Assembly: GCF_020873875.1 (NCBI RefSeq)
Contig: NZ_JAHWGU010000001.1
Coordinates: 372,001 to 436,000, forward strand
DNA: 64,000 nt
DNA from: Actinoplanes sp. DH11
Lineage (GTDB): Bacteria; Actinomycetota; Actinomycetes; Mycobacteriales; Micromonosporaceae
Direction of reading: 5' to 3'
This document shows positions 1-9,894 of the stretch, piece after piece. A program made the position numbers and the translations under genes. Numbering within the stretch: position 1 is the first letter of the stretch; each line of letters opens with the position of its first letter. The notes under the pieces are model-generated. The model was not told the origin of the DNA. It did not search any database and saw nothing but the letters and a program-made list of their open reading frames with translations.

Positions 1-428
1 TCCGGGACGGCGCCGGGCAGGGCTGGATCGACGGGAAACGGGTGCCGGCCCTGGACGACCCGTCGACGACCGTGGCGGCCGGGATCGTGGTCGGCGCCTC
101 CGGTGACCGGGTGACCGGCACCGGCACGGACGGCACCCGGATCTGGGAGCGCAGCGGGCCGGCGCGGGTGCTCGGCGGGTCCGGCGGTTCCACGGTGCTG
201 CTGCTGACGCCGGAGAACACGCTCGTCGGGGTGGACGCGGGCACGGGGACGGAGACGCTGCGGTTCCCGCTGGCGATGGGCACCGAGAGCACCCTGTGGA
301 AAGCCGGTGGATATCGGATCGCCGGCGGCTATCTGGCGCTGGAACGGCTGCGGACGGACGCGCCGGACGATCCGGAGTCGCCGATCTACTACCTCACCTT
401 GGACGCGGTGATCATCGCCGCGCTGTGA
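1..428 (+). CDS. C-terminal part of a beta-propeller (PQQ-like repeat) protein
   Basis: The gene is cut by the left edge; the reading frame is open from base 3 and about 141 residues are visible. Blade-like segments alternate Gly/Thr/Asp turns with short hydrophobic strands (for example a GTRIWERSG strand, then VGVDAGTGTETLRF), as in PQQ/BamB-type propeller repeats. The end, LTLDAVIIAAL, carries no anchor. The resemblance to three complete propeller proteins in this window (starting 5953, 19669 and 23213) supports the family. The function is unknown; such actinobacterial proteins are usually secreted or membrane-anchored. An internal GTG at 42 is only a fragment start and not the true one. 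Confidence 0.6.
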   Translation, partial: RDGAGQGWIDGKRVPALDDPSTTVAAGIVVGASGDRVTGTGTDGTRIWERSGPARVLGGSGGSTVLLLTPENTLVGVDAGTGTETLRFPLAMGTESTLWKAGGYRIAGGYLALERLRTDAPDDPESPIYYLTLDAVIIAAL

Positions 429-487
429 GCGCCCGGGCCAGCCCAGGGGCGAGGGCGGATCGGGTTGGAGGCGGGCAGGGCGGCCCG

Positions 488-1609
488 TCAGGTGAGTCGC
501 GGCAGCAGGGCGGCCCACGCCTCCTCGGCGGCGCCCGCGAGGGGGCCGTCGTCGTCGCTCAACGTTGCCGGCAGCACCGGCGGCGGGGCGGAGCGGTGGA
601 TCAGCATGAGGCCGTCCCGGTAGGCGGCGTCGATGGCGTCCGGTACCGCGGCGAGCAGGTCGGCGCCGACACCGCCGAGTGTGACCAGGTCGGCGTCGAG
701 GCCGTTGACCAGGCCCGCGATGCCGCGGCCGAGGGCCGCCCCGACGGTCCGGACGGCGGCCGCCGCCGGTTCGCTCCCGGGAGCTGCCGCGATCACCCGC
801 CGGGCGTAGGTGATCGGGTCCTTCGGTGCCGGCTCGTCCAGCAGTCGGGCGAGGGCGGTGCCGTCGACGGCCGAACCCCAGCAGCCTCGCGCGCCGCAGG
901 GACAGCGCACCGCCGGGTCGCCGAACGGCATGTGCCCGAACTCGCCGGCTGCGCCCCGGGCGCCGATCACCGGGCGGCCGTTCTCGACCACGGCACCGCC
1001 CAGGCCGGCCTCGATCCGCAGGTGCAGGGCCACGGCGGCTCCGGCGGCGGCGCCCCGGCGGTGTTCCGCGGTGGCGGCGAGCGTGGCGTCGTTGCCGGCC
1101 ACGAAGACCTCGGCGGCCGGCCAGAGCGCGGTCAGGTCGACGTCGTGCCAGTCGGCGTTCGAGGCGTCCAGGCGCAGGGTGCGGGAGACGGTTCCGGGCA
1201 CCGAGACGCCGATGGCGCGCGGGCGTCGCCCGTACACCTGGATCAGGTCTTCGATCGCGGCCGTGACCTCCGCGCGCACCGCTGCCCAGGCGGTGGCCGT
1301 GTGCCGCCCGGAGCGGGACGCGGCGGTGGCGCCGCCCAGCTCGACCACGTCGACCCGCCACGCCTCCTGGGTGATCACGACGGCCAGCACGACCGGGCCG
1401 TCGGGGTGGGGGAGCAGCACGGTGGTGGGCCGGCCGCGGGTGCCGCTCGGTGCGGCCGGTGCCTGGATCAGCAGGGACGCCCGGCTCAGCTTGGTCACCA
1501 GTTCGGTGGCGGCGCCGGTGCCGACGCCGAGCAGGCGCGCCGCGTCGGCCCGGGTGACCCCGGGCCGCTGGTGCACCACCTGGAGCAGCTCGGTGGAGCG
1601 GGTCGTCAC
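488..1609 (-). CDS. ROK family transcriptional regulator
   Basis: A 373-aa protein with an N-terminal winged helix-turn-helix (about residues 5-60, TRADAARLLGVGTGAATELV) and a C-terminal ROK sugar-kinase-like domain. The ROK zinc signature CPCGARGCWG is present, as is the EFGH motif. The N-terminal DNA-binding domain separates it from the ROK kinase at 32383-33333 and from true glucokinases. The GTG start at 1609 is preceded by GGGAGA. It is divergent from the MFS gene with only 46 bp between the starts, so it probably represses that exporter and itself in response to a sugar or sugar-like ligand (inference). The ligand cannot be read from the sequence. Confidence 0.85.
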   Translation of the reverse strand: MTTRSTELLQVVHQRPGVTRADAARLLGVGTGAATELVTKLSRASLLIQAPAAPSGTRGRPTTVLLPHPDGPVVLAVVITQEAWRVDVVELGGATAASRSGRHTATAWAAVRAEVTAAIEDLIQVYGRRPRAIGVSVPGTVSRTLRLDASNADWHDVDLTALWPAAEVFVAGNDATLAATAEHRRGAAAGAAVALHLRIEAGLGGAVVENGRPVIGARGAAGEFGHMPFGDPAVRCPCGARGCWGSAVDGTALARLLDEPAPKDPITYARRVIAAAPGSEPAAAAVRTVGAALGRGIAGLVNGLDADLVTLGGVGADLLAAVPDAIDAAYRDGLMLIHRSAPPPVLPATLSDDDGPLAGAAEEAWAALLPRLT

Positions 1610-1655
1610 GTCGATCTCCCTTTTTTTACTCGAACCTAGAGCTTATTCTGTGGCG

Positions 1656-2870
1656 GTGAAGCTCAACCGCCCGGCGCTCGTCGTCCTCGGCACGTCCACG
1701 TTCTGCTACGTGACAGCCGAAACCCTCCCCGTCGGCCTGCTGCCGCAGATCTCCACCGGACTCAACGTCACCGAAGCCCAGGTCGGTCTGCTGCTCACCA
1801 GCTATGCCGTGGTAGCCGCCCTGAGCACCATCCCGCTCACCGCACTCACCATGCGGGTGCCCCGGCACACCCTGCTGGCGGTCACCGTAGCGGTCTTCGT
1901 CGTCTCCCAGGCGGCCGCCGCCCTCGCGCCCACCTTTACGGTGCTCGTTCTCTCCCGGCTCGTCTGCGCGCTCGCGCACGGAGTGTTCTGGTCCGTGATC
2001 GGACCCGTCACGGCACGCCTCGCCCCGCCGGGACAGGTCGGCCGGGCCACCTCACTGGTCTTCATCGGCAACTCGCTCGCCATCGTCCTCGGCGTACCGC
2101 TCGGCACCGCCCTCGGTCAATGGCTCGGCTGGCGCATGTCGATCGGCGTGATCGCGGCCGCCGGCGCCCTCTGCCTCCTCGCCCTGCTCACGCTGCTGCC
2201 CGAGATGCCGGTGCTGCCCCGCGACCGGGCCGCGCGGCTCGGCCGGCAGATGCGCGACGCCGTCCTGATCCTGCGCAACGGCCGGGTCGTCGGTCTCTGC
2301 ACGGTCACCGTGGTGCTCGTCGTCGGGCACTTCGCGGCCTACACCTACATCGCGCCGCTGGTGCGCCGCGACGCCGGCCTCGACGGTGCCGCCCTCAGTG
2401 CCCTCCTCCTCGGGTACGGCGCCGTCGGCCTGATCGCCAACTTCGTCGTCGGCCGTTTCGTGGACCGCCGGCCCGGGCCGATCCTGCTCGGCCTCAGCAT
2501 CGCCGCGGCCGGGTCCGTCGTGCTGCTCGCACCGGTACTCGGTCCCGTCGCGACGATCCTGGCCGTCCTCGTCTGGGGCGGGGCCTTCAACGCCATCCCG
2601 GTCCTCCTCGGCTCGGCCTCGCTGCGGGTGGCGCCGCGGAACCGGGATGCGGCCTCGGCGGTGTACGTGGTCGCGTTCCAGATCGGGATCGGGGGCGGGG
2701 CGTTCATCGGGGAACGGATGGTCACCGGCGGGCATCTGGGTGCGGTGCCGCTGCTCACGGCGTTCTTCGTGGGGTGCGCCGCAGTGCTGGTGGTGGTGTT
2801 CCGGGGAACCCTCCCGCGGCGGATCAGCGCGGCGGAGCACCGGGAGACCGAGGCGGCGGCGCTGCACTGA
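1656..2870 (+). CDS. MFS transporter (DHA1-like, sugar/drug efflux type)
   Basis: A 404-aa major facilitator superfamily permease with about 12 hydrophobic segments and an N-terminal half typical of AraJ/chloramphenicol-efflux-like DHA1 exporters (AETLPVGLLPQIS near the N-terminus). The open frame extends far upstream, antisense to the ROK gene, and that part is not real. I chose GTG 1656 because a TATTCT -10 box at 1644-1649 ends 6 nt before it, which fits a leaderless mRNA; GTG 1650 is the alternative. The divergent ROK regulator implies ligand-induced expression. The substrate is unknown. Transport is most likely proton-coupled export across the cytoplasmic membrane. Confidence 0.85.
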   Translation: MKLNRPALVVLGTSTFCYVTAETLPVGLLPQISTGLNVTEAQVGLLLTSYAVVAALSTIPLTALTMRVPRHTLLAVTVAVFVVSQAAAALAPTFTVLVLSRLVCALAHGVFWSVIGPVTARLAPPGQVGRATSLVFIGNSLAIVLGVPLGTALGQWLGWRMSIGVIAAAGALCLLALLTLLPEMPVLPRDRAARLGRQMRDAVLILRNGRVVGLCTVTVVLVVGHFAAYTYIAPLVRRDAGLDGAALSALLLGYGAVGLIANFVVGRFVDRRPGPILLGLSIAAAGSVVLLAPVLGPVATILAVLVWGGAFNAIPVLLGSASLRVAPRNRDAASAVYVVAFQIGIGGGAFIGERMVTGGHLGAVPLLTAFFVGCAAVLVVVFRGTLPRRISAAEHRETEAAALH

Positions 2871-2909
2871 GCCACCCGAAAGGCCAGGATCAGCGCCGGG
2901 CACGAGGCG

Positions 2910-2997
2910 GCCGGGAGCGCACGGCAGGCGCGGTGGCTGGGAGCGCACGGCAGGCGCCGTGGTTGGGAGCGCGCCGGTGGCTGGGAGCGCGCCGGTG
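2910..2997. repeat. Nested tandem repeats (2 x 26 bp, then 2 x 18 bp)
   Basis: Two 26-bp units (2910-2935 and 2936-2961) differ by two bases. Two 18-bp units (2962-2979 and 2980-2997) share the same GGGAGCGC core. The array lies between the convergent MFS and aminotransferase genes, and its last unit forms the left arm of the terminator hairpin that follows. Confidence 0.8.
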
Positions 2998-3012
2998 CGT
3001 GCGCGCTCCCAG
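2981..3012. terminator. Bidirectional hairpin between convergent genes
   Basis: A perfect 12-bp stem (2981-2992 with 3001-3012) closes an 8-nt loop. It lies between the MFS stop at 2870 and the aminotransferase stop at 3027. There is no T-tract, which is common for high-GC actinomycete terminators. It may serve both convergent genes. Confidence 0.6.
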
Positions 3013-3026
3013 AGCTGAGCCAGGGC

Positions 3027-4112
3027 TCAGGCCGCGGTCAGGGCCGACTCGGCGGCGGCCAGGAAGAGGTCGTTCTCCTCGGGGGTGCCGACCGTGACGC
3101 GTACGCCTTCGGGGTGAAAAGCCCGCACGATAACGCCCTGGTTCTCGCAGGCGGCGGCGAAGGCGGCGGTGCGGTCGCCCAGCGGGAGCCAGACGAAGTT
3201 GGCCTGGCTGTCGGGGACGTCGACGGAGAGTTTGCGCAGGGCCTCGGTGAGGCGGGCGCGTTCGGCGACGACCAGCGAGCAGCGGCGCTTCACCTCGGGT
3301 TCCTGCTCGAGGGCGGCGAGCGCGGCGGCCTGGGCGACGGTGCTGGTGGAGAACGGGGTGACGACCTTGCGGATGGTCGCGGCGACCTCGGGCTGGGCGA
3401 CGAGGTAGCCCATCCGCAGGCCGGCCAGGCCCCACGCCTTGCTCATGGTGCGCAGCACGACCACGTTGGGCCGGTCGCCGTAGGTCTCCAGCGCGTCCGG
3501 GACGTCGGGGTCGGTGACGAATTCCCGGTACGCCTCGTCTAGCACCACCAGCACGTCCGAGGGCACGCCGTCGAGGAACCGGTCCAGCTCGGCCTTGCGC
3601 AGGCTGGTGCCGGTCGGGTTGTTCGGGTTGCAGACGAAGACCATCCGGGTGCGGTCGGTGACGGCGTCGCTCATGGCGGCCAGGTCGTGCCCGTGCGCCG
3701 CGGTGTTGGGCACCCGGATGCTGGTGGCGCCGCCGCCGGCCGCGATGATCGGGTAGGCCTCGAAGGAGCGCCACGAGTAGACGATCTCGTCCCCGGGCAG
3801 GCACGTCGCCTTCGTGAGGATCTCGGCGAGGGCGACCGAGCCGCAGCCTGTGACGATCCGGTCGGGGCTGACACCGAAGCGCTCGCCGATGACCTCGCGG
3901 AGCCGGACCACGCCCATGTCCGGGTAGCGGTGCACGGACCGCACCGCCTCGGTGACCGCCTCCACCACGCCGGGCAGCGGGCCGTAGGGGACCTCGTTGC
4001 TGGCCAGTTTCACCGCCTCGGAGATGCCCAGCTCACGGGCGAGGTCGGCGACGTTGCGGCCGGGCACGTAGTTGGGCAGCACGTCCAGGTCGGCGCGGGT
4101 CAGCCGGGTCAT
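3027..4112 (-). CDS. Histidinol-phosphate/aromatic aminotransferase (class II, PLP)
   Basis: A 361-aa fold-type I PLP aminotransferase of the HisC family. The substrate-side motif KLASNEVPYGP is near the N-terminus, NPNNPTG is present, VVLDEAYREF supplies the cofactor Asp/Tyr, and TMSKAWGLAGLRMGY contains the Schiff-base lysine. Length matches HisC. It is not in a his operon but overlaps the RDD gene upstream (ATGA, 4112/4109), next to a divergent Lrp regulator. It may therefore be the HisC2/Pat-type aromatic (phenylalanine) aminotransferase of actinobacteria rather than the histidine enzyme. The ATG at 4112 was chosen over the open frame running through the RDD gene. Confidence 0.85.
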   Translation of the reverse strand: MTRLTRADLDVLPNYVPGRNVADLARELGISEAVKLASNEVPYGPLPGVVEAVTEAVRSVHRYPDMGVVRLREVIGERFGVSPDRIVTGCGSVALAEILTKATCLPGDEIVYSWRSFEAYPIIAAGGGATSIRVPNTAAHGHDLAAMSDAVTDRTRMVFVCNPNNPTGTSLRKAELDRFLDGVPSDVLVVLDEAYREFVTDPDVPDALETYGDRPNVVVLRTMSKAWGLAGLRMGYLVAQPEVAATIRKVVTPFSTSTVAQAAALAALEQEPEVKRRCSLVVAERARLTEALRKLSVDVPDSQANFVWLPLGDRTAAFAAACENQGVIVRAFHPEGVRVTVGTPEENDLFLAAAESALTAA

Positions 4113-5191
4113 CTCGGTCCTCCGGGAAGGTTGCCGCCGGGTGCGGCCGGTGCGGTGGGGTGGGTGCCGGGCGGCAGGGCCACGACGACCGTGGCGGCCG
4201 CCTTGTCGTGCCAGGCCTGCCGCAGGCGGGAGTCGAAGAGCGGGGAGAGCGAGGCCAGGAACTGGATCACCAGGCCGACGCCGCACCACCAGAACAGGGT
4301 CCACATGCCGAGGCGGGCCCAGCGGGTGAAGGCGCGGCCGAAACCGAGTGGCGCGGTGCTCTCGATCGGGACGACCTTGATGCCCATCGCGCGTTTGCCG
4401 AGCGTCTGGCCCCGGCTGGAGATCGACGGCGCCTCGTAGAGCAGCCAGAGCAGGGTGGCGACGAGCACGATCGCGATGGACAGCGTCTGCATGCGCGAGG
4501 TGGGCTCGGCGACCAGGGCCTCGGTGCTGCCGGCCTCGATCTGCGCCATGTAGTCCTGGAAGATCGGGTAGAAGTCCTGCCAGTACTGGTAGAGGAACCA
4601 GCCGTTGACCACGAGGTTGAGCAGCAGCACGACGGCGATGTCGATCAGCCGGGCGGTCAGCCGCCGGCCGAGACCGGCGAGCGGGAGACCGTGCGGCATC
4701 GCCTGCGGCATGGGATAGAGGTACGCGTGTGGCGGCTGACCGGCCCACGTCGGCTGCCCCCAGCCGGGCTGTCCGGGCTGCTGCTGCCCCCAGCCGGGCT
4801 GCCCCTGCGGCGGCTGCCCCCACGGCTGCCCGGGCTGCTGCTGGCCCCAACCCGGCTGGCCCTGCGGAGGCTGGCCCCAACCCGGCTGGCCCTGCGGGGG
4901 CTGGCCCTGCGGGGGCTGACCCCAGCCCGGCGGCGGTCCGTAGGCGGGCGGCGCGGACTGCGGCGCGGCGGCCTGCGGCGGCGCAGACGTGGGTGACGCG
5001 GCGTAGGGCTGCGGAACCGGTGGCGCCGGCTCGGGCGTGGCAGCCGCCGGCTCGGCCTCGACCGCGGGCGGCCCGTCCGGCGGGACCGCGTCGGCCGGGA
5101 TGGCCTGGCCCAGCCAGCCCTCACCGTCCCAGTAGCGCTGGGTACTGGTGTCGGCCGGGTCCTTGTACCAACCCGCGGGAAGCGAACTCAT
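4109..5191 (-). CDS. RDD family membrane protein with DUF2510 and Pro/Gln-rich linker
   Basis: A 360-aa protein. Residues 1-35 form a DUF2510-type motif (LPAGWYKDP, then YWDGEGW). About residues 45-165 are a low-complexity linker with tandem GWGQPPQGQP-like units. About residues 170-350 are an RDD domain with several membrane segments and the conserved GQTLGKRAMGIKV motif. RDD proteins are membrane proteins of mostly unknown or transport-related function. The ATG at 5191 starts exactly at the DUF2510 motif; an in-frame ATG at 5221 is less likely. It is the first gene of a two-gene unit with the aminotransferase. The repeats make this stretch prone to length variation. Confidence 0.8.
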   Translation of the reverse strand: MSSLPAGWYKDPADTSTQRYWDGEGWLGQAIPADAVPPDGPPAVEAEPAAATPEPAPPVPQPYAASPTSAPPQAAAPQSAPPAYGPPPGWGQPPQGQPPQGQPGWGQPPQGQPGWGQQQPGQPWGQPPQGQPGWGQQQPGQPGWGQPTWAGQPPHAYLYPMPQAMPHGLPLAGLGRRLTARLIDIAVVLLLNLVVNGWFLYQYWQDFYPIFQDYMAQIEAGSTEALVAEPTSRMQTLSIAIVLVATLLWLLYEAPSISSRGQTLGKRAMGIKVVPIESTAPLGFGRAFTRWARLGMWTLFWWCGVGLVIQFLASLSPLFDSRLRQAWHDKAAATVVVALPPGTHPTAPAAPGGNLPGGPR

Positions 5192-5402
5192 GCGCAAACC
5201 TTTACCACGACAGCCTGACACTTCCCTGCGGGCCGGTGGTGGCCGCAGGGCCTGATCACAGTGTCACAGGTGCGGGCCGCGAAGGTTGCCGCGCCGGTAC
5301 CGGCGTGCGCCATGACGGAACCTTGGCGTGCCCGTGGCCTTCTGGGCAACGGTTTCGATTCAGCTTGGTCAACGTGCGCAATACGTACGGTACTTTCGCC
5401 GG

Positions 5403-5891
5403 ATGAGTGAGCAGACTGTCCAGCTGGATGCACTCGACGCGCGCTTGATCACGTTGCTCGAGGCGGAGCCTCGGATCGGTGTGCTGGAGCTCTCGCGGCG
5501 GCTGGCGGTCGCTCGCGGCACGGTGCAGGCGCGCCTCGACAAGCTGATCGCGCGCGGCGCGATCAAGGGCTTCGGCCCGGAGGTGGTCCCGGCGGCGATC
5601 GGGTTCGGCGTGACGAGCTTCGTCACCCTGGAGATCAGGCAGCGGTACGGGCACGACGCCGTCGCCGGGCACCTGGCCGACATCCCGGAGGTGCTGGAGG
5701 CGCACACGATCACCGGCAGTGGCGACATCCTGTGCCGGATCGTGGCCCGGGCGAACTCCGACCTGCAGCGGGTGATCGATCAGATCGTCGGCTACGAGGG
5801 GATCGAGCGGGCCCACACGATCATTGCGCTGGCCGAACTCATCCCGTACCGGACCGGGCCGCTGGTCAGATCGTCATCATCTGATCAATAA
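5403..5891 (+). CDS. Lrp/AsnC family transcriptional regulator
   Basis: A 162-aa protein with an N-terminal AsnC-type helix-turn-helix (about residues 8-55, LDARLITLLEAEPRIGVLELSRRL) and a C-terminal RAM ligand-binding/oligomerisation domain (about 65-150; THTITGSGDILC-like core, seen as AHTITGSGDILC). ATG 5403 fits a leaderless start because TACTTT at 5391-5396 ends 6 nt before it. It is divergent from the RDD-aminotransferase pair across 211 bp, so it probably controls that aminotransferase in response to an amino acid (inference from Lrp biology and position). The intergenic region contains the short palindrome TACGTA, a candidate operator core. Confidence 0.88.
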   Translation: MSEQTVQLDALDARLITLLEAEPRIGVLELSRRLAVARGTVQARLDKLIARGAIKGFGPEVVPAAIGFGVTSFVTLEIRQRYGHDAVAGHLADIPEVLEAHTITGSGDILCRIVARANSDLQRVIDQIVGYEGIERAHTIIALAELIPYRTGPLVRSSSSDQ

Positions 5892-5952
5892 AGGACGACA
5901 CGGGCAAATTCCGCTCGCCTGCGAAGTCGATCGAGGTCATTACCCTGCCGGA

Positions 5953-7245
5953 ATGGCCTCTGGCGGGGGTTCCCTGAAGGGATACACGGTGATCGCCGCG
6001 GCGGTCGTCGTCACCGTGCTGGCCACGACCGGCGTGTGGAACCCGTTCCCGCAGCTCTGGGCCTGGGTCAACACGAGTGAGCCGATCGCGCCCGGCGCCC
6101 GGTGGCAGCAGCGACTCGGTGGGACACCGCAGAGTGTCGCCGTCGTCGGTGACGCGGTCGTCGTCGAGTACCGGACGTCGGTCGAGGCGTACGGGCTCAC
6201 CGCTGCCGTCCCGCTCTGGGAGTCCGACGCCGACTGGGCCTCGATCGCCGGCAAGGGCACCGACGCCGTGGTGGTCACCGGCCGGCTGCTGACCAAGGGC
6301 TACCAGGTGCTCGACCCGCGGACCGGTGCCGTCCGCCGCGCCGACACGGAGTCGATGGCGGTCTGGACCTACCAGGACGCGATCGTGGACCTGACCTGTG
6401 CCCGGGGCGACGACTGCCGGCTGACCGCCTGGGACCCGAAGGCGGGCAGCCAGATGTGGACGGCCGACACCGGCAGCATCGGTTTCGTGCTGGACGCCGC
6501 CAACCCGGACCTGCCGGACACCCGGCGGCTGATCTCCGACGACGTGGACGACGACGTGGCCGGCCCGCCGCTGCTGCCCGGGCTGCTGGGCTTCCCGCAC
6601 GACGGTCAGATCCGGGTGATCGACACGGCGACCGGGAAGCCGGTGCGGACGCTGCGGCCGGAGGAGGACCAGCGGGTCGCGGTGGTCGGCGGCCGGGTGC
6701 TGACCGTGACCGGCACCTCGCGCGACGGCACCTGTTATTACGGGGTGGTGGCGACCGATCCGCCCCGCGACGCGGTGGTCTGGCGGCGCGACGGGCTCAA
6801 CCTGCGGACCGCCGAGAGCGGGTCGGACTGCGAGCAGGAGCGGGACCCGGCCGGCGGGTACAGCGTGGTGCTGGGCGTGGACCCGTACGGCCGCGAGGTC
6901 CTGGTCAACGGGTACGACGGGCGTGACCTCTGGTACGGGGACAAGGAGTCCGAGGTGCTCACGGTCGACGACCGGTACGCGGTGATCCGCAAGGGCGACA
7001 CCGTGCGCGGGTACTCGTTCAGCAAGGACAAGACCGTGTGGCGGCAGGACGGCCGGGCGGAGGCGGGGGCGGCGCTCACCCCGTACGCCGTGCTCGTGGT
7101 CTCGAAGAACCGGGTCACCGCCCTGGCACCCTCGTCCGGCAAGGTGCGGGCCGATGTCCGGACCGGCGCCAAGGTCTTCGCGGTGGGTCCGGACGGCATG
7201 GTCGCCGTCTCCGGGCGCGACATGGCGTACCTGCCGTTCTCCTGA
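5953..7245 (+). CDS. Membrane-anchored PQQ-like beta-propeller protein
   Basis: A 430-aa protein. One N-terminal membrane segment (about residues 12-32, GYTVIAAAVVVTVLATTG) is followed by an extracytoplasmic propeller with repeated Trp/Asp-Gly blade ends (VPLWESDADW, SQMWTADTGS, DAVVWRRDG). A Cys pair in DLTCARGDDCRL and others could form disulfides. The start is ATG 5953 because TACCCT at 5941-5946 ends 6 nt before it (leaderless). The open frame begins upstream inside the Lrp gene, which is not credible as coding. Function is unknown. It is one of four propeller proteins in the window. Confidence 0.7.
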   Translation: MASGGGSLKGYTVIAAAVVVTVLATTGVWNPFPQLWAWVNTSEPIAPGARWQQRLGGTPQSVAVVGDAVVVEYRTSVEAYGLTAAVPLWESDADWASIAGKGTDAVVVTGRLLTKGYQVLDPRTGAVRRADTESMAVWTYQDAIVDLTCARGDDCRLTAWDPKAGSQMWTADTGSIGFVLDAANPDLPDTRRLISDDVDDDVAGPPLLPGLLGFPHDGQIRVIDTATGKPVRTLRPEEDQRVAVVGGRVLTVTGTSRDGTCYYGVVATDPPRDAVVWRRDGLNLRTAESGSDCEQERDPAGGYSVVLGVDPYGREVLVNGYDGRDLWYGDKESEVLTVDDRYAVIRKGDTVRGYSFSKDKTVWRQDGRAEAGAALTPYAVLVVSKNRVTALAPSSGKVRADVRTGAKVFAVGPDGMVAVSGRDMAYLPFS

Positions 7246-7246
7246 C

Positions 7247-7282
7247 CATGTGACCGGGAGAGCAACATGTGACCGGGAGAGC
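7247..7282. repeat. 17-bp direct repeat, two copies
   Basis: The 17-bp sequence CATGTGACCGGGAGAGC occurs at 7247-7263 and again at 7266-7282, directly after the propeller gene stop and before the fumarase promoter. I see no hairpin in it. Confidence 0.8.
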
Positions 7283-7337
7283 GAAGCGGCGGGGAGGGTT
7301 CGCGCGCGGCAGGCCCGCTGCCCTAGGCTTGCCGCTC

Positions 7338-9005
<1,668 letters not shown>

Positions 9006-9058
9006 CCATCGGCCGGCCCTGACCCATCGACCGGCCCTGACCGTCGGCCGGCACTGAC

Positions 9059-9083
9059 GGATCGCGCCCGGCGGGCGCGATCC
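9059..9083. terminator. Hairpin terminator after class I fumarase
   Basis: A perfect 11-bp GC-rich stem (9059-9069 with 9073-9083) has a 3-nt loop. It sits between the fumarase stop (9005) and the convergent lipoprotein stop (9095), so it can serve both. There is no T-tract. It is preceded by three imperfect copies of a CTGACC(A)TCGGCCGGC unit at 9004-9052. Confidence 0.75.
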
Positions 9084-9094
9084 GCCGGTAGATG

Positions 9095-9604
9095 TCAGGC
9101 GCAGTAACCGGCGACCGGGCTCAGCCACTCCGCGAGCTGACTCTTCAGCGTCTTGTCGAGGTCCTTGGTGGTCTTGATGCCCTCGATGTAGTCGCGGTTC
9201 TTGGCACTCTTCTCGATCTTGGCGGCCGAGGTGATGCCGGCCTGCTTGAGGTCCGGGTTCTCCGCCTCGGCGGTCTCCTTGCGGATCTGGGTGCCGACCG
9301 ACTTGAGCTCGGCGGCGGCCGTCTTCTCCGCCTTCTCCGCCTCCTCGGTCTGCTTCGCCTCCTTGTGGGCGATCATCTTGCCGAGAGCGGTGCCGAAGTC
9401 ACCAAGCGCGGCGCTGAAGACCTTGTCGAGCCGGCCGCACACCTTCTCGGTGTTCGCCGTGTAGTCGGGCGCGGGCTCGGTGGTGGCCGGCGCGACCGTG
9501 GCGGCGACGGGCGCCGCGATCTCGCTGGTGTTCGCATCGCTCTCACAGGCGGCGCCGGTCAGCAGTACGCCGCCGGCGAGCACGGCGAGGATGGCGCGTC
9601 GCAT
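9095..9604 (-). CDS. Putative secreted lipoprotein, coiled-coil rich
   Basis: A 169-aa protein with an N-terminal signal (residues 1-20) ending in a lipobox-like LLTGAAC, so it is probably lipid-anchored outside the membrane. The -3 position is Gly, so the lipobox is not canonical. The centre (about residues 80-125) is strongly charged and helical (KEAKQTEEAEKAEKTAAAEL) and looks like a coiled coil. The start ATG 9604 has GAGGA upstream. The longer open frame beginning at 9811 would put the signal sequence internally and is rejected. I do not recognise the family; no enzyme motif is seen. Confidence 0.65.
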   Translation of the reverse strand: MRRAILAVLAGGVLLTGAACESDANTSEIAAPVAATVAPATTEPAPDYTANTEKVCGRLDKVFSAALGDFGTALGKMIAHKEAKQTEEAEKAEKTAAAELKSVGTQIRKETAEAENPDLKQAGITSAAKIEKSAKNRDYIEGIKTTKDLDKTLKSQLAEWLSPVAGYCA

Positions 9605-9702
9605 CAGGGATCCTCTTCGTCGGGGGGGTCGTCCAAACTCGCACCGACGGTACGTTCCGTTCGCTACCGCGTCCAACCGACGGTGAGGACCGGTGCGCGA
9701 AG

Positions 9703-9731
9703 GGCCCGCCCGGGTGATACCCGGACGGGCC
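9703..9731. repeat. Inverted repeat, 13-bp arms
   Basis: Arms 9703-9715 and 9719-9731 surround a 3-nt loop. There is one mismatch (C-A in plus-strand RNA, G-U in minus-strand RNA), so the hairpin is better in minus-strand RNA, upstream of the lipoprotein gene. It could be an attenuator or a terminator of an upstream transcript. Confidence 0.6.
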
Positions 9732-9755
9732 GCCCGCCCCCGTCGGACGTCGGAC

Positions 9756-9792
9756 CGCCCCGCCATGAAAGGGGCGCTCACATGGCGGGGCG
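9756..9792. repeat. Inverted repeat with a competing internal pairing
   Basis: Perfect 12-bp arms (CGCCCCGCCATG at 9756-9767 and its complement at 9781-9792) are separated by 13 nt. The spacer contains GGGGCG (9771-9776), which can pair with the same CGCCCC (9756-9761). Two mutually exclusive stems are therefore possible. It lies between the lipoprotein and the SARP gene. Confidence 0.6.
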
Positions 9793-9894
9793 GCGCCTGT
9801 CGAGGGTGCACCGGGCCGCTCTCGTTCCGCTGTCGTTACGGTCCTCAGTGCTCGGTTAGGCTCCCGGCACGGCACACGGAACGGGTGAACGACC

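Noticed and set aside
2910..3012. Possible LacI-family (CebR-type TGGGAGCGCTCCCA) operator
   Set aside because: TGGGAGCGC half sites occur in tandem and as arms of a hairpin, but no complete contiguous palindrome exists and the position between two convergent stops suits a terminator better.
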